A DNA stretch of 64,000 nucleotides, taken from positions 1 through 64,000 of the forward strand of contig JAGYJR010000006.1 in NCBI GenBank assembly GCA_018401995.1, in the 5' to 3' direction. Source of the DNA: Flavobacterium sp. Lineage in GTDB: Bacteria > Bacteroidota > Bacteroidia > Flavobacteriales > Flavobacteriaceae. Below are positions 26,942 through 36,282 of this stretch, piece after piece; positions within the stretch are counted from its first letter, which is position 1; every line of letters starts with the position of its first letter. Position numbers and translations under genes: made by a program. The notes below the pieces were generated by a model. It had not been told where the DNA came from, did not search any database, and saw nothing but the letters and a program-made list of their open reading frames with translations.

Positions 26942-28291
26942 ATGAACATTAACCAAATACATAACGTCTACTTTATAGGAATCGGAGGAATCGGAATGAG
27001 TGCTCTTGCGCGCTATTTTGTTGCTTTAGGAAAAAATGTAGCGGGTTACGACAAAACACCTACGCAACTTACACAGGAGTTAGAAGCACTTGGAATGGCT
27101 ATTCATTTTAATGATTCAGTAGATGCTATTGATGCCCCATTTTTAAATAAGGAAAATACGTTGGTAGTAATTACGCCAGCTATTCCAAAAGACCATTCGG
27201 AATGGAATTTCTTCCAAAATAACGGTTTCCAAATCAAAAAAAGAGCCGAAGTTTTAGGGATAATTACCAAAGATACGTTCTGTTTCGCAGTAGCTGGAAC
27301 GCATGGAAAAACCACAACGTCAAGTATTTTGGGACATGTTTTACACCAATGCGGCGTTGATGTTACAGCATTTTTAGGCGGCGTTGTAGAACAATATAAT
27401 TCCAATTTAATTGGTTCAGGAAAAACAGTAACCGTTGTTGAAGCGGATGAATTCGATCGCTCGTTTTTGCATTTACATCCTAATTTGGCGTGCATCACTT
27501 CTATGGATGCGGATCATTTAGATATTTATGGTGATTCAGCTAGTATTGAAGCCTCATTTACTGAATTTGCAAATAAAGTAAGCTCCGAAAATTTATTTAT
27601 AGCCAATGGTTTGCCGTTAACAGGAAATACCATTGGAATAGGAACAAATACTACTTTTTCAGCTCAAAATAGTCGCATTGAAAACGGATTTTATGTATTC
27701 GATATTCAAACGCCAAAAGAAGTAATTACCAATGTGCGTTTTGGCTTACCAGGTCATCATAATTTAATGAATGCGTTGACCGCTTTTGCAATGGCTTATA
27801 CTTACGGAGTTGCTCCAGAGAAAATAGTAACTGCACTAGCTTCATTCCCAGGAATTAGACGTCGTTTCTCGTTCCAAATTAGAGAAGAGAAATTAGTGTA
27901 TATTGACGATTATGCACATCATCCAACAGAAATTAACGCAGTGCATCAAGCCGTTCGAGAATTGTATCCGAACAAGAAAATAATTGCCGTATTTCAACCG
28001 CATTTGTTCTCTAGAACTAAAGATTTTGTTGACGGTTTTGCTTCAAGTTTAAGTCAATTTGACGAAATTCTGTTATTGGAAATTTATCCTGCAAGAGAAT
28101 TGCCAATGGAAGGTGTGAATTCGAGTTGGTTGCTAAGTAAAATCACTAATGAGAATAAAAAATTAGTAAGCCAAGAAGCCTTATTAGAAACTTTCAAAAA
28201 TTCAGACGCCGATGTTTTTGTTACAATCGGAGCTGGCGATATTGGAGAACAAGTAAAAACAATTAAAGATTTACTCTATGAAAAGATTTAA
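26942..28291 (+). CDS. murC: UDP-N-acetylmuramate--L-alanine ligase MurC
   Basis: About 449 residues. The N-terminal motif IGIGGIGMSALA binds UDP-MurNAc, the ATP loop is AGTHGKTTTSS, and DDYAHHPTEI is the typical third-domain motif. It adds the first L-alanine to UDP-MurNAc. The frame also opens with a TTG at 26936, but the ATG at 26942 is preferred. It overlaps ftsQ by 14 bp. Confidence 0.95.
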   Translation: MNINQIHNVYFIGIGGIGMSALARYFVALGKNVAGYDKTPTQLTQELEALGMAIHFNDSVDAIDAPFLNKENTLVVITPAIPKDHSEWNFFQNNGFQIKKRAEVLGIITKDTFCFAVAGTHGKTTTSSILGHVLHQCGVDVTAFLGGVVEQYNSNLIGSGKTVTVVEADEFDRSFLHLHPNLACITSMDADHLDIYGDSASIEASFTEFANKVSSENLFIANGLPLTGNTIGIGTNTTFSAQNSRIENGFYVFDIQTPKEVITNVRFGLPGHHNLMNALTAFAMAYTYGVAPEKIVTALASFPGIRRRFSFQIREEKLVYIDDYAHHPTEINAVHQAVRELYPNKKIIAVFQPHLFSRTKDFVDGFASSLSQFDEILLLEIYPARELPMEGVNSSWLLSKITNENKKLVSQEALLETFKNSDADVFVTIGAGDIGEQVKTIKDLLYEKI

Positions 28292-29003
28292 TTGGCAAAA
28301 TATTCGATTGGTTTTAATTGCTTTTGTGATGGTTTTCCTATATGCTTTTGCTTCAAAAAGAAATCAAAATAGAACTATAAAAGATATAAATATTTCATTT
28401 GCAGTGGGTCAAGATAATTTGTTTATAACTCACGAAATGGTTAATAACTTGTTAATACAAAATTGTGGAGGTGCTTTTCCGTTTAAAAAAGATAGAGTAG
28501 ATTTGAATACTTTAGAATCTGTTCTCGATGATCACGAGATGATAGAAAAAGCGCAAGTTTTTTCAAGTATAGATGGTTCTTTAAGTGCGCATATAAAACA
28601 AAAGACCCCAACCGTAAGACTACTGTCAGCAAATGCTTCGTATTATGTTGATAGTAAAGGAACTAAAATGCCTTTGTCCGACAATTTTTCTGCTCGAGTA
28701 CCGCTCGTTGTAGGAGAATTTCCTGATAAGGATAAGGAAAATTATGTGGCTTTGTTTAATGAAATCAATAAAGATGATTTCTTGAAGAAAAACATAACTG
28801 GAATCAAGATTTTGCCTTCAGGAGGCGTAATCATGACCAATAGAAATTACGATTTTAAAATCGTTTTGGGTAAACCCATTCATGTGGAACAAAAGTTAAA
28901 GAATTATAAAGCTTTTTTTCTGCATGCTGTAAAGGATACCTTGATTAAAGAGTATAAAGAAGTGAACTTAATGTTCGAAGAACAAGTAGTTTGTAAGAAA
29001 TAA
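28278..29003 (+). CDS. ftsQ: Cell division protein FtsQ
   Basis: 241 residues: cytoplasmic start, one membrane helix (about 9-24), then a POTRA-like and beta-domain ectodomain (DHEMIEKAQVFSSIDGSLSAHIKQKTPTVRLL). FtsQ connects early and late divisome proteins. Identity rests on architecture and on its position between murC and ftsA, because FtsQ sequence is poorly conserved. It starts inside murC (14-bp overlap). Confidence 0.88.
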   Translation: MKRFNWQNIRLVLIAFVMVFLYAFASKRNQNRTIKDINISFAVGQDNLFITHEMVNNLLIQNCGGAFPFKKDRVDLNTLESVLDDHEMIEKAQVFSSIDGSLSAHIKQKTPTVRLLSANASYYVDSKGTKMPLSDNFSARVPLVVGEFPDKDKENYVALFNEINKDDFLKKNITGIKILPSGGVIMTNRNYDFKIVLGKPIHVEQKLKNYKAFFLHAVKDTLIKEYKEVNLMFEEQVVCKK

Positions 29004-29011
29004 GTAGTGTT

Positions 29012-30370
29012 ATGAACAAAGACAATATAGCAGTAGGACTAGACATTGGTACAACAAAGATTGTAGCCATGATTGGTAAGAAAAATGAATACGGTAAGCT
29101 AGAAATTCTTGGAGTAGGAAAATCTAAAAGCTTGGGTGTTCATAGAGGTGTTGTAAATAACATTACGCAAACAATTCAGTCGATTCAACAAGCAATTTTA
29201 GAAGCAGAAAACAACTCAGGTTACAAGATAAATGATGTTGTGGTTGGAATTGCTGGTCAACATATTCGTAGTATTCAACATAGTGACTATGTAAGTCGCC
29301 CTAATGCAGAAGAAGTAATTGGTGATGCTGATATTGATGCTTTGATTGGTCAAGTACATAAATTGGCAATGTTACCAGGTGAAGAAATTATTCATGTATT
29401 GCCACAAGAATTCAAAATTGACGGACAAGCAGAAATCAAAGAACCAATCGGAATGTATGGTGGAAGACTAGAATCTAGTTTTCATGTTGTGGTGGGTCAA
29501 GCGGCTTCTATTCGTAATTTAGGAAGATGTGTTAAAAGTGCGGGATTAGAATTATCTGGTTTAACTTTAGAACCATTGGCTTCAGCTGATGCTGTTTTGA
29601 GTCAGGAAGAAAAAGAAGCTGGAGTTGCTCTAATCGATATTGGTGGAGGAACAACAGATTTAGCCATTTTTAAAGACGGAATCATTCGTCATACTGCTGT
29701 AATTCCTTTTGGAGGAAATGTAATTACAGAAGATATAAAAGAAGGTTGTTCTATTATTGAAAAACAAGCGGAATTATTAAAAGTACGTTTCGGTTCAGCT
29801 TGGCCGGGAGAAAATAAAGACAATGAAATTGTTTCTATTCCAGGTTTACGAGGAAGAGAACCAAAAGAAATTTCGTTGAAAAACTTATCGAAAATTATTC
29901 ACGCTAGAGTAGTGGAAATTATCGAGCAAGTATATGCTGAAATTAAAATTTATGGTCACGAAGACCCAAAGAAAAAATTAATTGCAGGAATCGTATTAAC
30001 CGGTGGTGGTGCTGAGTTAAAACACATCAAGCAATTGGTAGAATATATTACAGGAATGGATACCAGAATTGGTTATCCAAACGAACATTTAGCTGGAAAC
30101 TCAGACGAAGAATTGTCGAGCCCATTATATGCCACCGCTGTTGGTTTAGTAATGAACAGTGTTAGAAATAATACAAAAAGCGCTACGCCATTAGTGGAAA
30201 TGAAAAAAGAAGAACCTGTAGCGGTTGTTGAGCCGGTTACAGATGAACCTACTCCAATATCAGAAAAAGAAGTTGAAAAAACGGAAGAATCTACTGGAGA
30301 TAAAATCAAAAAGTCATTTTTTGATAAGTACATAGAGAAGATTAAAGAATTTTTAGATAACGCAGAATAA
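29012..30370 (+). CDS. ftsA: Cell division protein FtsA
   Basis: 452 residues of the actin/HSP70 fold. Phosphate 1 motif is AVGLDIGTTKIVAM; phosphate 2 is ALIDIGGGTTDLAIF; the adenosine motif is GIVLTGGGAEL. FtsA polymerises under the membrane and tethers FtsZ. The C-terminus ends in a charged linker and an amphipathic helix (FDKYIEKIKEFLDN) that should bind the membrane. ftsZ begins 11 nt downstream. Confidence 0.96.
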   Translation: MNKDNIAVGLDIGTTKIVAMIGKKNEYGKLEILGVGKSKSLGVHRGVVNNITQTIQSIQQAILEAENNSGYKINDVVVGIAGQHIRSIQHSDYVSRPNAEEVIGDADIDALIGQVHKLAMLPGEEIIHVLPQEFKIDGQAEIKEPIGMYGGRLESSFHVVVGQAASIRNLGRCVKSAGLELSGLTLEPLASADAVLSQEEKEAGVALIDIGGGTTDLAIFKDGIIRHTAVIPFGGNVITEDIKEGCSIIEKQAELLKVRFGSAWPGENKDNEIVSIPGLRGREPKEISLKNLSKIIHARVVEIIEQVYAEIKIYGHEDPKKKLIAGIVLTGGGAELKHIKQLVEYITGMDTRIGYPNEHLAGNSDEELSSPLYATAVGLVMNSVRNNTKSATPLVEMKKEEPVAVVEPVTDEPTPISEKEVEKTEESTGDKIKKSFFDKYIEKIKEFLDNAE

Positions 30371-30381
30371 ATAGTACCATT

Positions 30382-32316
30382 ATGTCAGAATTAACAAACA
30401 TTGCATTCGATTTACCAAAAAACCAATCCAACGTTATCAAAGTAATTGGTGTAGGTGGAGGTGGAAGTAACGCCATTAATCACATGTTCCAACAAGGAAT
30501 TAAAGGTGTTGATTTTGTTATTTGTAATACCGATTCGCAGGCATTGCAAAATAGCTCAGTTCCCAATAAAATTCAGTTAGGTGTAAGCTTAACCGAAGGG
30601 CTTGGTGCTGGAGCAAATCCTGAAATTGGTCAACAATCTGCCATAGAAAGTATTACTGAAATTGAGAAAATGCTCGATTCTAATACTAAAATGGTGTTTA
30701 TTACTGCAGGAATGGGTGGTGGCACAGGTACTGGTGCTGCTCCTGTGATTGCTCAGTTAGCCAAAGAACGCGAAATTCTTACAGTGGGTATCGTAACAAT
30801 TCCTTTCCAATTTGAAGGAAAAGTACGTTACGAACAAGCTATGAATGGTGTAGAAAGACTGCGTAAAAATGTAGATTCTTTAATCGTTATCAATAACAAC
30901 AAACTGCGTGAAGTTTATGGTAATTTAGGTTTTAAATCAGGTTTCTCTAAAGCAGATGAAGTTTTAGCAACTGCTGCAAGAGGAATTGCTGAAGTAATTA
31001 CCAATCACTATGCACTAAATATCGATTTACGTGATGCTAAAACCGTGTTATCAAACAGCGGAACAGCTATCATGGGTTCAGCAACAGCAACAGGTGAAAC
31101 ACGTGCTAAAGATGCTATTGTTGCAGCCCTAGATTCACCATTGTTAAATGATAATAAGATTGCAGGAGCTAAAAACGTATTGTTGCTAATTGTATTCGGA
31201 ACAGCAGAAATTACCATGGATGAAATGGGTGAAATCAACGAATACATCCAATCTGAAGCAGGTTATAGTGCTAATATTATTATGGGAGCTGGTGAAGATC
31301 CAAATCTTGGAGAAGCCGTTTCTGTAACGATCATTGCTACAGGTTTCAATGTGGAGCAACAAGCTGGAATTGTTAATGCAGAACCTCAAAAGATTATTCA
31401 TTCATTGGAAGAAGATCAAAAATTGGTTCATGATTTAACAGCAAAAACAATAAATAATATTACGGTTGATAATCCTATTTTCGAAACTGCTCCAGAAGTT
31501 AAAAACGATATTATCAATCCTATTTGTGATGAAGTTACTAATGAAAAAGTTGTTTTTACTTTAGAAGAAGAACCTGTTTTTGAGATTCAAGAAGCAATGC
31601 CAACAATGGACTTAATTCCAACGTCTGAATTTCTTAAAAATATTGATGTGACTTTTGAAGTAGTTACGCCTAATGTAGCGCCAACATTCGAAATCATTAC
31701 ACCTCAAATAAGAGAAATTGAAGTAAAAGAGCCAGAGTTTGTAGTTGCAACCGAAGACTTTTCGTTTTCTTTTGATTTATTTGAAGCTAAGCCAGCACAA
31801 CAAAATACGATTTTTGAATTAACAGAGGAAACTAAAGCCATGGAAGTAAAAGATCCAATCAACGTGGTGCCAGTTACTGAAGTGAATCAAAATGGTGTAA
31901 TCAGATATTCTTTGGAAGATTTTCCAGAAATAGAAGAAATCGTAGAAAAACCAGTTGCTCAAGTACAAGAACCAATTGACGAAGAGTTAAATTTTGGATT
32001 TAAAAAACAAGAAGAAAACAAACCAGCATATCCAGTTGCAGAACAAGTTTCTCCTTTTGAAATGTCTATTGACGAAGTACGAGCAAGAACGGAAGAACGC
32101 AAGCGAAAAATGAAAGAGTTTAATTATAAATTCAATACTAACGCTGCGAAAATTGATGAAATTGAAAGCGTGCCAGCATACAAAAGAGCGGGTTATGATG
32201 TAACATCGTTACCCAATCAAAACAACAATCAGTCTAGAATGTCATTAGGTGTTGATAGCAATGATGATGTACAATTACGTTCAAATAATTCCTTTTTACA
32301 CGATAACGTAGATTAA
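30382..32316 (+). CDS. ftsZ: Cell division protein FtsZ
   Basis: 644 residues. The tubulin-like GTPase core (about 1-325) has the nucleotide motif GGGTGTGAAP and the T7-loop region DLRDAKTVLSNSGTA. A very long, acidic, low-complexity linker follows (about 340-600), and the protein ends in a short conserved-looking tail (NNSFLHDNVD). The core is standard, while the linker is roughly ten times longer than that of E. coli, as in other flavobacteria. Last gene of the dcw cluster, followed by a strong terminator. Confidence 0.97.
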   Translation: MSELTNIAFDLPKNQSNVIKVIGVGGGGSNAINHMFQQGIKGVDFVICNTDSQALQNSSVPNKIQLGVSLTEGLGAGANPEIGQQSAIESITEIEKMLDSNTKMVFITAGMGGGTGTGAAPVIAQLAKEREILTVGIVTIPFQFEGKVRYEQAMNGVERLRKNVDSLIVINNNKLREVYGNLGFKSGFSKADEVLATAARGIAEVITNHYALNIDLRDAKTVLSNSGTAIMGSATATGETRAKDAIVAALDSPLLNDNKIAGAKNVLLLIVFGTAEITMDEMGEINEYIQSEAGYSANIIMGAGEDPNLGEAVSVTIIATGFNVEQQAGIVNAEPQKIIHSLEEDQKLVHDLTAKTINNITVDNPIFETAPEVKNDIINPICDEVTNEKVVFTLEEEPVFEIQEAMPTMDLIPTSEFLKNIDVTFEVVTPNVAPTFEIITPQIREIEVKEPEFVVATEDFSFSFDLFEAKPAQQNTIFELTEETKAMEVKDPINVVPVTEVNQNGVIRYSLEDFPEIEEIVEKPVAQVQEPIDEELNFGFKKQEENKPAYPVAEQVSPFEMSIDEVRARTEERKRKMKEFNYKFNTNAAKIDEIESVPAYKRAGYDVTSLPNQNNNQSRMSLGVDSNDDVQLRSNNSFLHDNVD

Positions 32317-32339
32317 TCCCTTATTACATAACCTACCAC

Positions 32340-32370
32340 AAAACCCGAGTCTAGTATTCGGGTTTTTTTA
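32340..32370 (+). terminator. Terminator of the dcw cluster
   Basis: AAACCCGA pairs with TTCGGGTTT across a short loop and is followed by a T run, 24 nt after the ftsZ stop. Confidence 0.85.
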
Positions 32371-32682
32371 TTACTTTTGTAGGGATTTTTTTGAACCTAT
32401 TTCCAGCTGTTCATTGCAAGTTTTTTGATTAGCCTACCATTTTTCTACTATTTTAAAAGAGCTTCTTAGGTCGCTTTTTAAAAAAAGAAAAATTGGCATC
32501 CTAATTCAAAAAAGCTTTCCATTACCATCTGGGGTAGAAAAGAAGTTAGAAGATGGAAGATTGAAAATTCAAGAAAATGATTTCCCATCTTTTAGAAGGG
32601 TGCCTGAAAGGCGGGGTGTTAAAAACTATTAACCATCAACAACAAACTATAAACAATAAATTATAACATTAAAAATAAAAAT
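32371..32682. other. Intergenic region between ftsZ and yqeY with degenerate repeat-like sequence
   Basis: About 310 bp with no supported gene. A TACTTTTG -7-like box is at 32372-32379. At 32399-32480, CCAGCTGTTCATTGCAAG and an AAAAGAGC...CGCTTTTT arm pair recall an interspersed hairpin element I associate with flavobacterial spacers. A second imperfect inverted pair (AGATGGAAGA with TCCCATCTTTT) lies at about 32552-32592. These are probably decayed repeats; no function is visible. Confidence 0.4.
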
Positions 32683-33132
32683 ATGAGTTTAGAATCAAAA
32701 ATCATGGATCACATGAAAGATGCCATGAGAGCAAAAGACAGCATAGCATTAGAAGCCTTACGAGCGATAAAATCAGCAATTATTTTAGCAAAAACAGAAG
32801 CAGGAGCAGCTGAAGGTTTAACAGAAGACCAAGAGATAAAAATGCTACAACGTTTAGTTAAAATGCGTAAAGATAGCGCAGAGATTTTCACTAATCAAAA
32901 TCGTCCTGATTTGGCTGAACCAGAATTGGCTCAAATTGCAGTTATTGAAAAATTCTTACCAGCACAATTATCTGAAGCTGAAATTGAAGCTATTATTCAA
33001 AAAATTATTTCAGAAACTGGTGCTTCAGGAATCGCTTCAATGGGAAAAGTTATGGGCTTAGCATCAGCACAAATTGGAGGACAAGCGGAAGGGAAAGTAA
33101 TTTCTGGAATTGTAAAAAAATTATTAGTTTAA
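32683..33132 (+). CDS. GatB/YqeY domain-containing protein
   Basis: 149 residues consisting of a YqeY domain alone, the helical region related to the tail of the GatB subunit of tRNA amidotransferase (start SLESKIMDHMKDAMRAKD, end EGKVISGIVKKLL). It may bind RNA or tRNA; its actual role is not established. Stand-alone gene, followed by a long hairpin and a tRNA-Arg gene. Confidence 0.9.
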   Translation: MSLESKIMDHMKDAMRAKDSIALEALRAIKSAIILAKTEAGAAEGLTEDQEIKMLQRLVKMRKDSAEIFTNQNRPDLAEPELAQIAVIEKFLPAQLSEAEIEAIIQKIISETGASGIASMGKVMGLASAQIGGQAEGKVISGIVKKLLV

Positions 33133-33135
33133 TTT

Positions 33136-33214
33136 AAAGTATAAAGTGTAAAGTACAAAGTTTGAAGTTGAAAGTAGGATTTACTTTGTACTTTTTACTT
33201 CATACTTTACACTT
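33136..33214. repeat. Long inverted repeat of AAAGT-type units (likely terminator)
   Basis: The left arm (33136-33161) is built of AAAGT units every 8-9 bp (AAAGTATAAAGTGTAAAGTA). The right arm (33182-33214) is its imperfect complement (ACTTTGTACTTTTTACTT...). The stem is about 25 bp with few mismatches and the loop about 20 nt. It sits 4 nt after yqeY and 6 nt before the tRNA. Confidence 0.6.
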
Positions 33215-33219
33215 CGTTT

Positions 33220-33293
33220 GGCTGCGTAGTTCAACTGGATAGAATATCAGATTTCGGCTCTGAGGGTTGGGGGTTCGAATCCCTTCGCGGTCA
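33220..33293 (+). tRNA. tRNA-Arg (anticodon TCG)
   Basis: A 74-nt cloverleaf. The acceptor arm GGCTGCG pairs with CGCGGTC (two G-T pairs), the D arm is GTTC/GAAT, the anticodon stem is TCAGA/TCTGA with loop TTTCGGC (anticodon TCG), and the T arm is GGGGG-TTCGAAT-CCCTT. The discriminator is A, and the CCA end is not encoded. Confidence 0.92.
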
Positions 33294-33299
33294 CTATTT

Positions 33300-34139
33300 T
33301 TATTCAAAATACACTTCAGGATTATTGGTTAACCCCAAGTCAACTATCATTTTCTTAACGGCGTCTTTCTTTGGTTTTGGCCAAGATTTTCGTTCGGGTT
33401 TGCTTAATTCTTTTAGTAAAATACGTTCTAAAACGTCCTTTTCTGTTCCGGCTTTGGTTCCTGTTTCTAAACCTTTTAAGTCGTTTAAATTTCTTATCCA
33501 GTGCAAGAAAAATCCGTTTTCAATAGAATTTACAACGTTTTTCAAAACAATATAACTCTTTTGGGTACTCAAATCTGATTTTGGAAAAACTTCATATAAA
33601 GCATCTGCTACTTCTTTTTGTTTCTCAAAGTCTTGATAAGTCAATAATAAATTGGCATAAGCATATAAAGTTTTGATGCTACGGTCGCCTTTTTGGTATT
33701 TTTCTGCTAAAGCGGCATTTCTTAAATTGGGCTGTAAACTTATTCTTGCTATTTCCATAATGGTGTTCGCATCTGCTTTTACACTGGAATGATGCAAGTA
33801 GTTCTTATTGGCATCAAAAAACAAAAAAACGGGAACTCCGTCCAAATGCAAACCAGAAGCCTTCATGAAGTTTTCTTCTTCTTTGGTCATGCCATTGTCA
33901 ATATTTAAAGCGTAATTTATAAAATTTTTATTGTAATAGTCTACGACTTTGGGATCTTTCAAAACAACAGCTACTTTTTTACAAACAGGACAACTCGGAC
34001 TGTAATATTCTATAAAAACTGGTTTGTTTTGTTGTTTGGCTTTGGTAAATGCTTGACTAAGCGTTTTTTCAAATTGAATTACTTGTCCAAAAGAAAGTAT
34101 ACTAAAAGTGAAGAATAAAAAGGAGAATAGATTTTTCAT
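33300..34139 (-). CDS. Secreted thioredoxin-like protein
   Basis: 279 residues with a signal peptide (about 1-18, ending ILSFGQ). A thioredoxin fold follows with the active-site pair CPVC at C50 and C53 (YYSPSCPVCKKV) and the cis-Pro region GVPVFLFFD. The last 140 residues are helical and not recognised. Likely a periplasmic disulfide reductase or oxidase; the direction and partner are unknown. Its stop lies 6 nt from the tRNA on the other strand. Confidence 0.82.
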   Translation of the reverse strand: MKNLFSFLFFTFSILSFGQVIQFEKTLSQAFTKAKQQNKPVFIEYYSPSCPVCKKVAVVLKDPKVVDYYNKNFINYALNIDNGMTKEEENFMKASGLHLDGVPVFLFFDANKNYLHHSSVKADANTIMEIARISLQPNLRNAALAEKYQKGDRSIKTLYAYANLLLTYQDFEKQKEVADALYEVFPKSDLSTQKSYIVLKNVVNSIENGFFLHWIRNLNDLKGLETGTKAGTEKDVLERILLKELSKPERKSWPKPKKDAVKKMIVDLGLTNNPEVYFE

Positions 34140-34225
34140 GAATTTTGGCTTTATTTTTTAAAAATACACAAAAACCAATCCAAATGCAAAAAAGTAATTT
34201 TTTTCGAGATAATTGACTTACAAAT

Positions 34226-35062
34226 ATGTATTTTCGTAGTGTCTCAAAAATCGGCTTACTATTGGAATATTTATTAATTTTTATTGGAATCATTTTTCTG
34301 CTTTTCTTTTTTTATCATGTTATTGCAGAACCGCTTTATGCCTTTGTTTTTCGTAAACCTATTTATGTTCATTTTTATATTTTTCCAAAAAAATTAACAC
34401 TATCTCAACTTCAAATTTTACATTCCGAATTTGATTTTTATAAAAAATTATCACTTAAAGAAAAAAAGTATTTTGAACATCGTGTAGCTACTTTTATTGA
34501 ACGCTATGAATTTCACGGAAGAGAAGGTTTAGAAGTGACAGATCAAATGCGAGTTTTAATAGCCGCAACCGCTATTATGCTTACTTTTGGTATGAGAAAT
34601 TATTTATTTACATTAATTGATAAAGTTGTAATATTTCCCGATATATATTTTTCTAGTATAAATAATAATTACCATAAAGGAGAGTTTAATCCGAGAATGC
34701 GTGCTATTGTTTTTTCATGGAAACATTTTTTGGAAGGCTATGAAATAAGTAATGATAATTTAAATTTAGGGTTGCATGAGTTTGCCCATGTGATTCATTT
34801 TGAAGGATTGCGAAAAACAGACACTTCATCAACTATTTTTGCGGCTTCGTATGAGGATATTATGGAGCAAATTAAGCGTCCGGCTAATTATAAGCGTTTA
34901 ATAGATTCCAATTACTTTAGAATTTATGCTTATACCAATCAGTATGAGTTTATTGCAGTAATACTGGAACATTTCTTTGAAACCCCAAGACAATTCAAGT
35001 CAGAGTTTCCTGAATTATTTGAACAAGTTAAGATTATGATTAATTTTAACGAAGTCATATAA
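34226..35062 (+). CDS. Zinc-dependent peptidase, M90/MtfA-like
   Basis: 278 residues. An N-terminal membrane helix lies at about 10-32. The zinc motif HEFAH is at 184-188, followed by VIHFEG and, downstream, YEDIMEQIKR and AYTNQYEFIAVILEHFFETP. The latter resembles the third-ligand glutamate region of the MtfA (M90, glucose-regulated peptidase) family. The membrane anchor is an addition relative to soluble MtfA. Function in this organism is unknown. Confidence 0.82.
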   Translation: MYFRSVSKIGLLLEYLLIFIGIIFLLFFFYHVIAEPLYAFVFRKPIYVHFYIFPKKLTLSQLQILHSEFDFYKKLSLKEKKYFEHRVATFIERYEFHGREGLEVTDQMRVLIAATAIMLTFGMRNYLFTLIDKVVIFPDIYFSSINNNYHKGEFNPRMRAIVFSWKHFLEGYEISNDNLNLGLHEFAHVIHFEGLRKTDTSSTIFAASYEDIMEQIKRPANYKRLIDSNYFRIYAYTNQYEFIAVILEHFFETPRQFKSEFPELFEQVKIMINFNEVI

Positions 35063-35123
35063 AATACAAAAAAATAACTTCATAGCCAATGATTTAGCGC
35101 ATTTTTATTCTTTTTTTTATTGC

Positions 35124-35131
35124 TAACTTTG
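35124..35131 (+). promoter_or_regulatory. -7 box upstream of the CBS-domain gene
   Basis: TAACTTTG matches TAnnTTTG and gives a leader of about 25 nt before the ATG at 35160. A convincing -33 element was not found. Confidence 0.4.
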
Positions 35132-35159
35132 TGTATATCAATAAATTAAACTAAAGATT

Positions 35160-35579
35160 ATGAAGAAAAATGTGACTGTTTCCACTATAATGACAAAAAA
35201 TGTAGTGAAATTAAATTTATCCGATGATTTGACCAAGGCGGAGCTGTTGTTTAAGAAACATAAAATCAGACACATTCCTGTGGTTAGTAGCAATAAAATA
35301 TTGGGCATGCTAAGTTATACCGATTTACTTCGTATTTCTTTTGCGGATGCTATTGATGATGACGAAGATATTGTAGATACAACAGTTTATAATATGTTTA
35401 CAGTAGAGCAAGTAATGGCAAAAAAACTAGTTTCTATTACGCCAGATACTACAATAAAGGAAGCTGCCGAAATTCTATCTAAAAAAGAATTTCATGCTTT
35501 ACCGGTTTGTGAAGGCGATTTACTAGTTGGTATTGTAACTACAACCGATTTGATTAAATATTTAATAGAACAATATTAA
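35160..35579 (+). CDS. Two-CBS-domain protein
   Basis: 139 residues made of two CBS motifs and nothing else. The first runs about 5-60 (VSTIMTKNVVKLNL...HIPVVSSNKILGMLS) and the second about 82-138 (VMAKKLVSITPDTTI...HALPVCEGDLLVGIV). CBS pairs bind adenosine nucleotides and act as energy sensors; the partner is not indicated by the context. Single gene followed by a palindromic terminator. Confidence 0.9.
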   Translation: MKKNVTVSTIMTKNVVKLNLSDDLTKAELLFKKHKIRHIPVVSSNKILGMLSYTDLLRISFADAIDDDEDIVDTTVYNMFTVEQVMAKKLVSITPDTTIKEAAEILSKKEFHALPVCEGDLLVGIVTTTDLIKYLIEQY

Positions 35580-35580
35580 T

Positions 35581-35612
35581 AAACCTGACAGGTTTCAAAC
35601 CTGTCAGGTTTT
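35581..35612. terminator. Perfect palindromic bidirectional terminator
   Basis: AACCTGACAGGTTT at 35582-35595 and its exact complement at 35597-35610 are separated by one base, with T-rich flanks, between the convergent CBS and rpe genes. The same palindrome is widespread between genes of Bacteroidetes as far as I recall. Confidence 0.75.
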
Positions 35613-35622
35613 CTTTTTAATA

Positions 35623-36282
35623 TTACTTCGTAATCGCTTTTAAATCTGCAATAGTTGCAATCGGATCTTGAGCACCAAAAACGTAACTTCCTGCTACCAA
35701 AACATCAGCGCCGGCTTCAGCTAGTTGTTTTGCATTTTTATTCGTAACGCCACCATCAATTTCAATTAGAGTTGAAGCGTTTTTTCTATTGATTAAAGCT
35801 TTCAGTTTTTCTACTTTCGAATACGTATTTTCAATAAATGATTGTCCTCCAAAACCTGGATTTACGCTCATAATACAAACCAAATCAATATCTTGGATCA
35901 CATCTTCTAATAAATCAATGCTTGTATGCGGATTCAAAGCAACTCCAGCTTTCATTCCTTCTGTTTTGATGGCTTGAAGCGTTCGGTGTAAATGTGTGCA
36001 AGCTTCATAATGAACGGTCAAAATATCAGCTCCTAATTTTTTGAAAGTAGCAATGTATCGGTCAGGATCAACAATCATTAAATGTACATCGATTATTTTT
36101 TTAGCGTGTTTGTTAATGGCATCTAAAACAGGCATTCCAAAGGAAATATTCGGAACAAAAACGCCATCCATAATATCAATATGAAACCAATCGGCTTCAC
36201 TTGCATTAATCATTTCAATGTCGCGTTGTAAATTGGCAAAATCTGCTGCTAAAACCGAAGGCGCAATTAAAGTATTTTTCAT
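35623..36282 (-). CDS. rpe: Ribulose-phosphate 3-epimerase
   Basis: 219 residues, a complete TIM barrel. Family motifs: IAPSVLAADFANL at the N-terminus, HIDIMDGVFVPNISFG with the metal-binding His and Asp, VHLMI, MSVNPGFGGQSF, and IDGGVTNKN. It interconverts ribulose-5-P and xylulose-5-P in the pentose phosphate pathway. Monocistronic on the minus strand. Confidence 0.96.
   Translation of the reverse strand: MKNTLIAPSVLAADFANLQRDIEMINASEADWFHIDIMDGVFVPNISFGMPVLDAINKHAKKIIDVHLMIVDPDRYIATFKKLGADILTVHYEACTHLHRTLQAIKTEGMKAGVALNPHTSIDLLEDVIQDIDLVCIMSVNPGFGGQSFIENTYSKVEKLKALINRKNASTLIEIDGGVTNKNAKQLAEAGADVLVAGSYVFGAQDPIATIADLKAITK

Noticed and set aside
32552..32592. AGATGGAAGA/TCCCATCTTTT pair as a riboswitch before yqeY
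   Set aside because: Too short and imperfect, and no known riboswitch core could be recognised.
35581..35612. Perfect palindrome as a possible regulatory operator or mobile-element end
   Set aside because: It lies between two convergent stop codons with T-rich flanks, so a shared terminator is the simpler reading.
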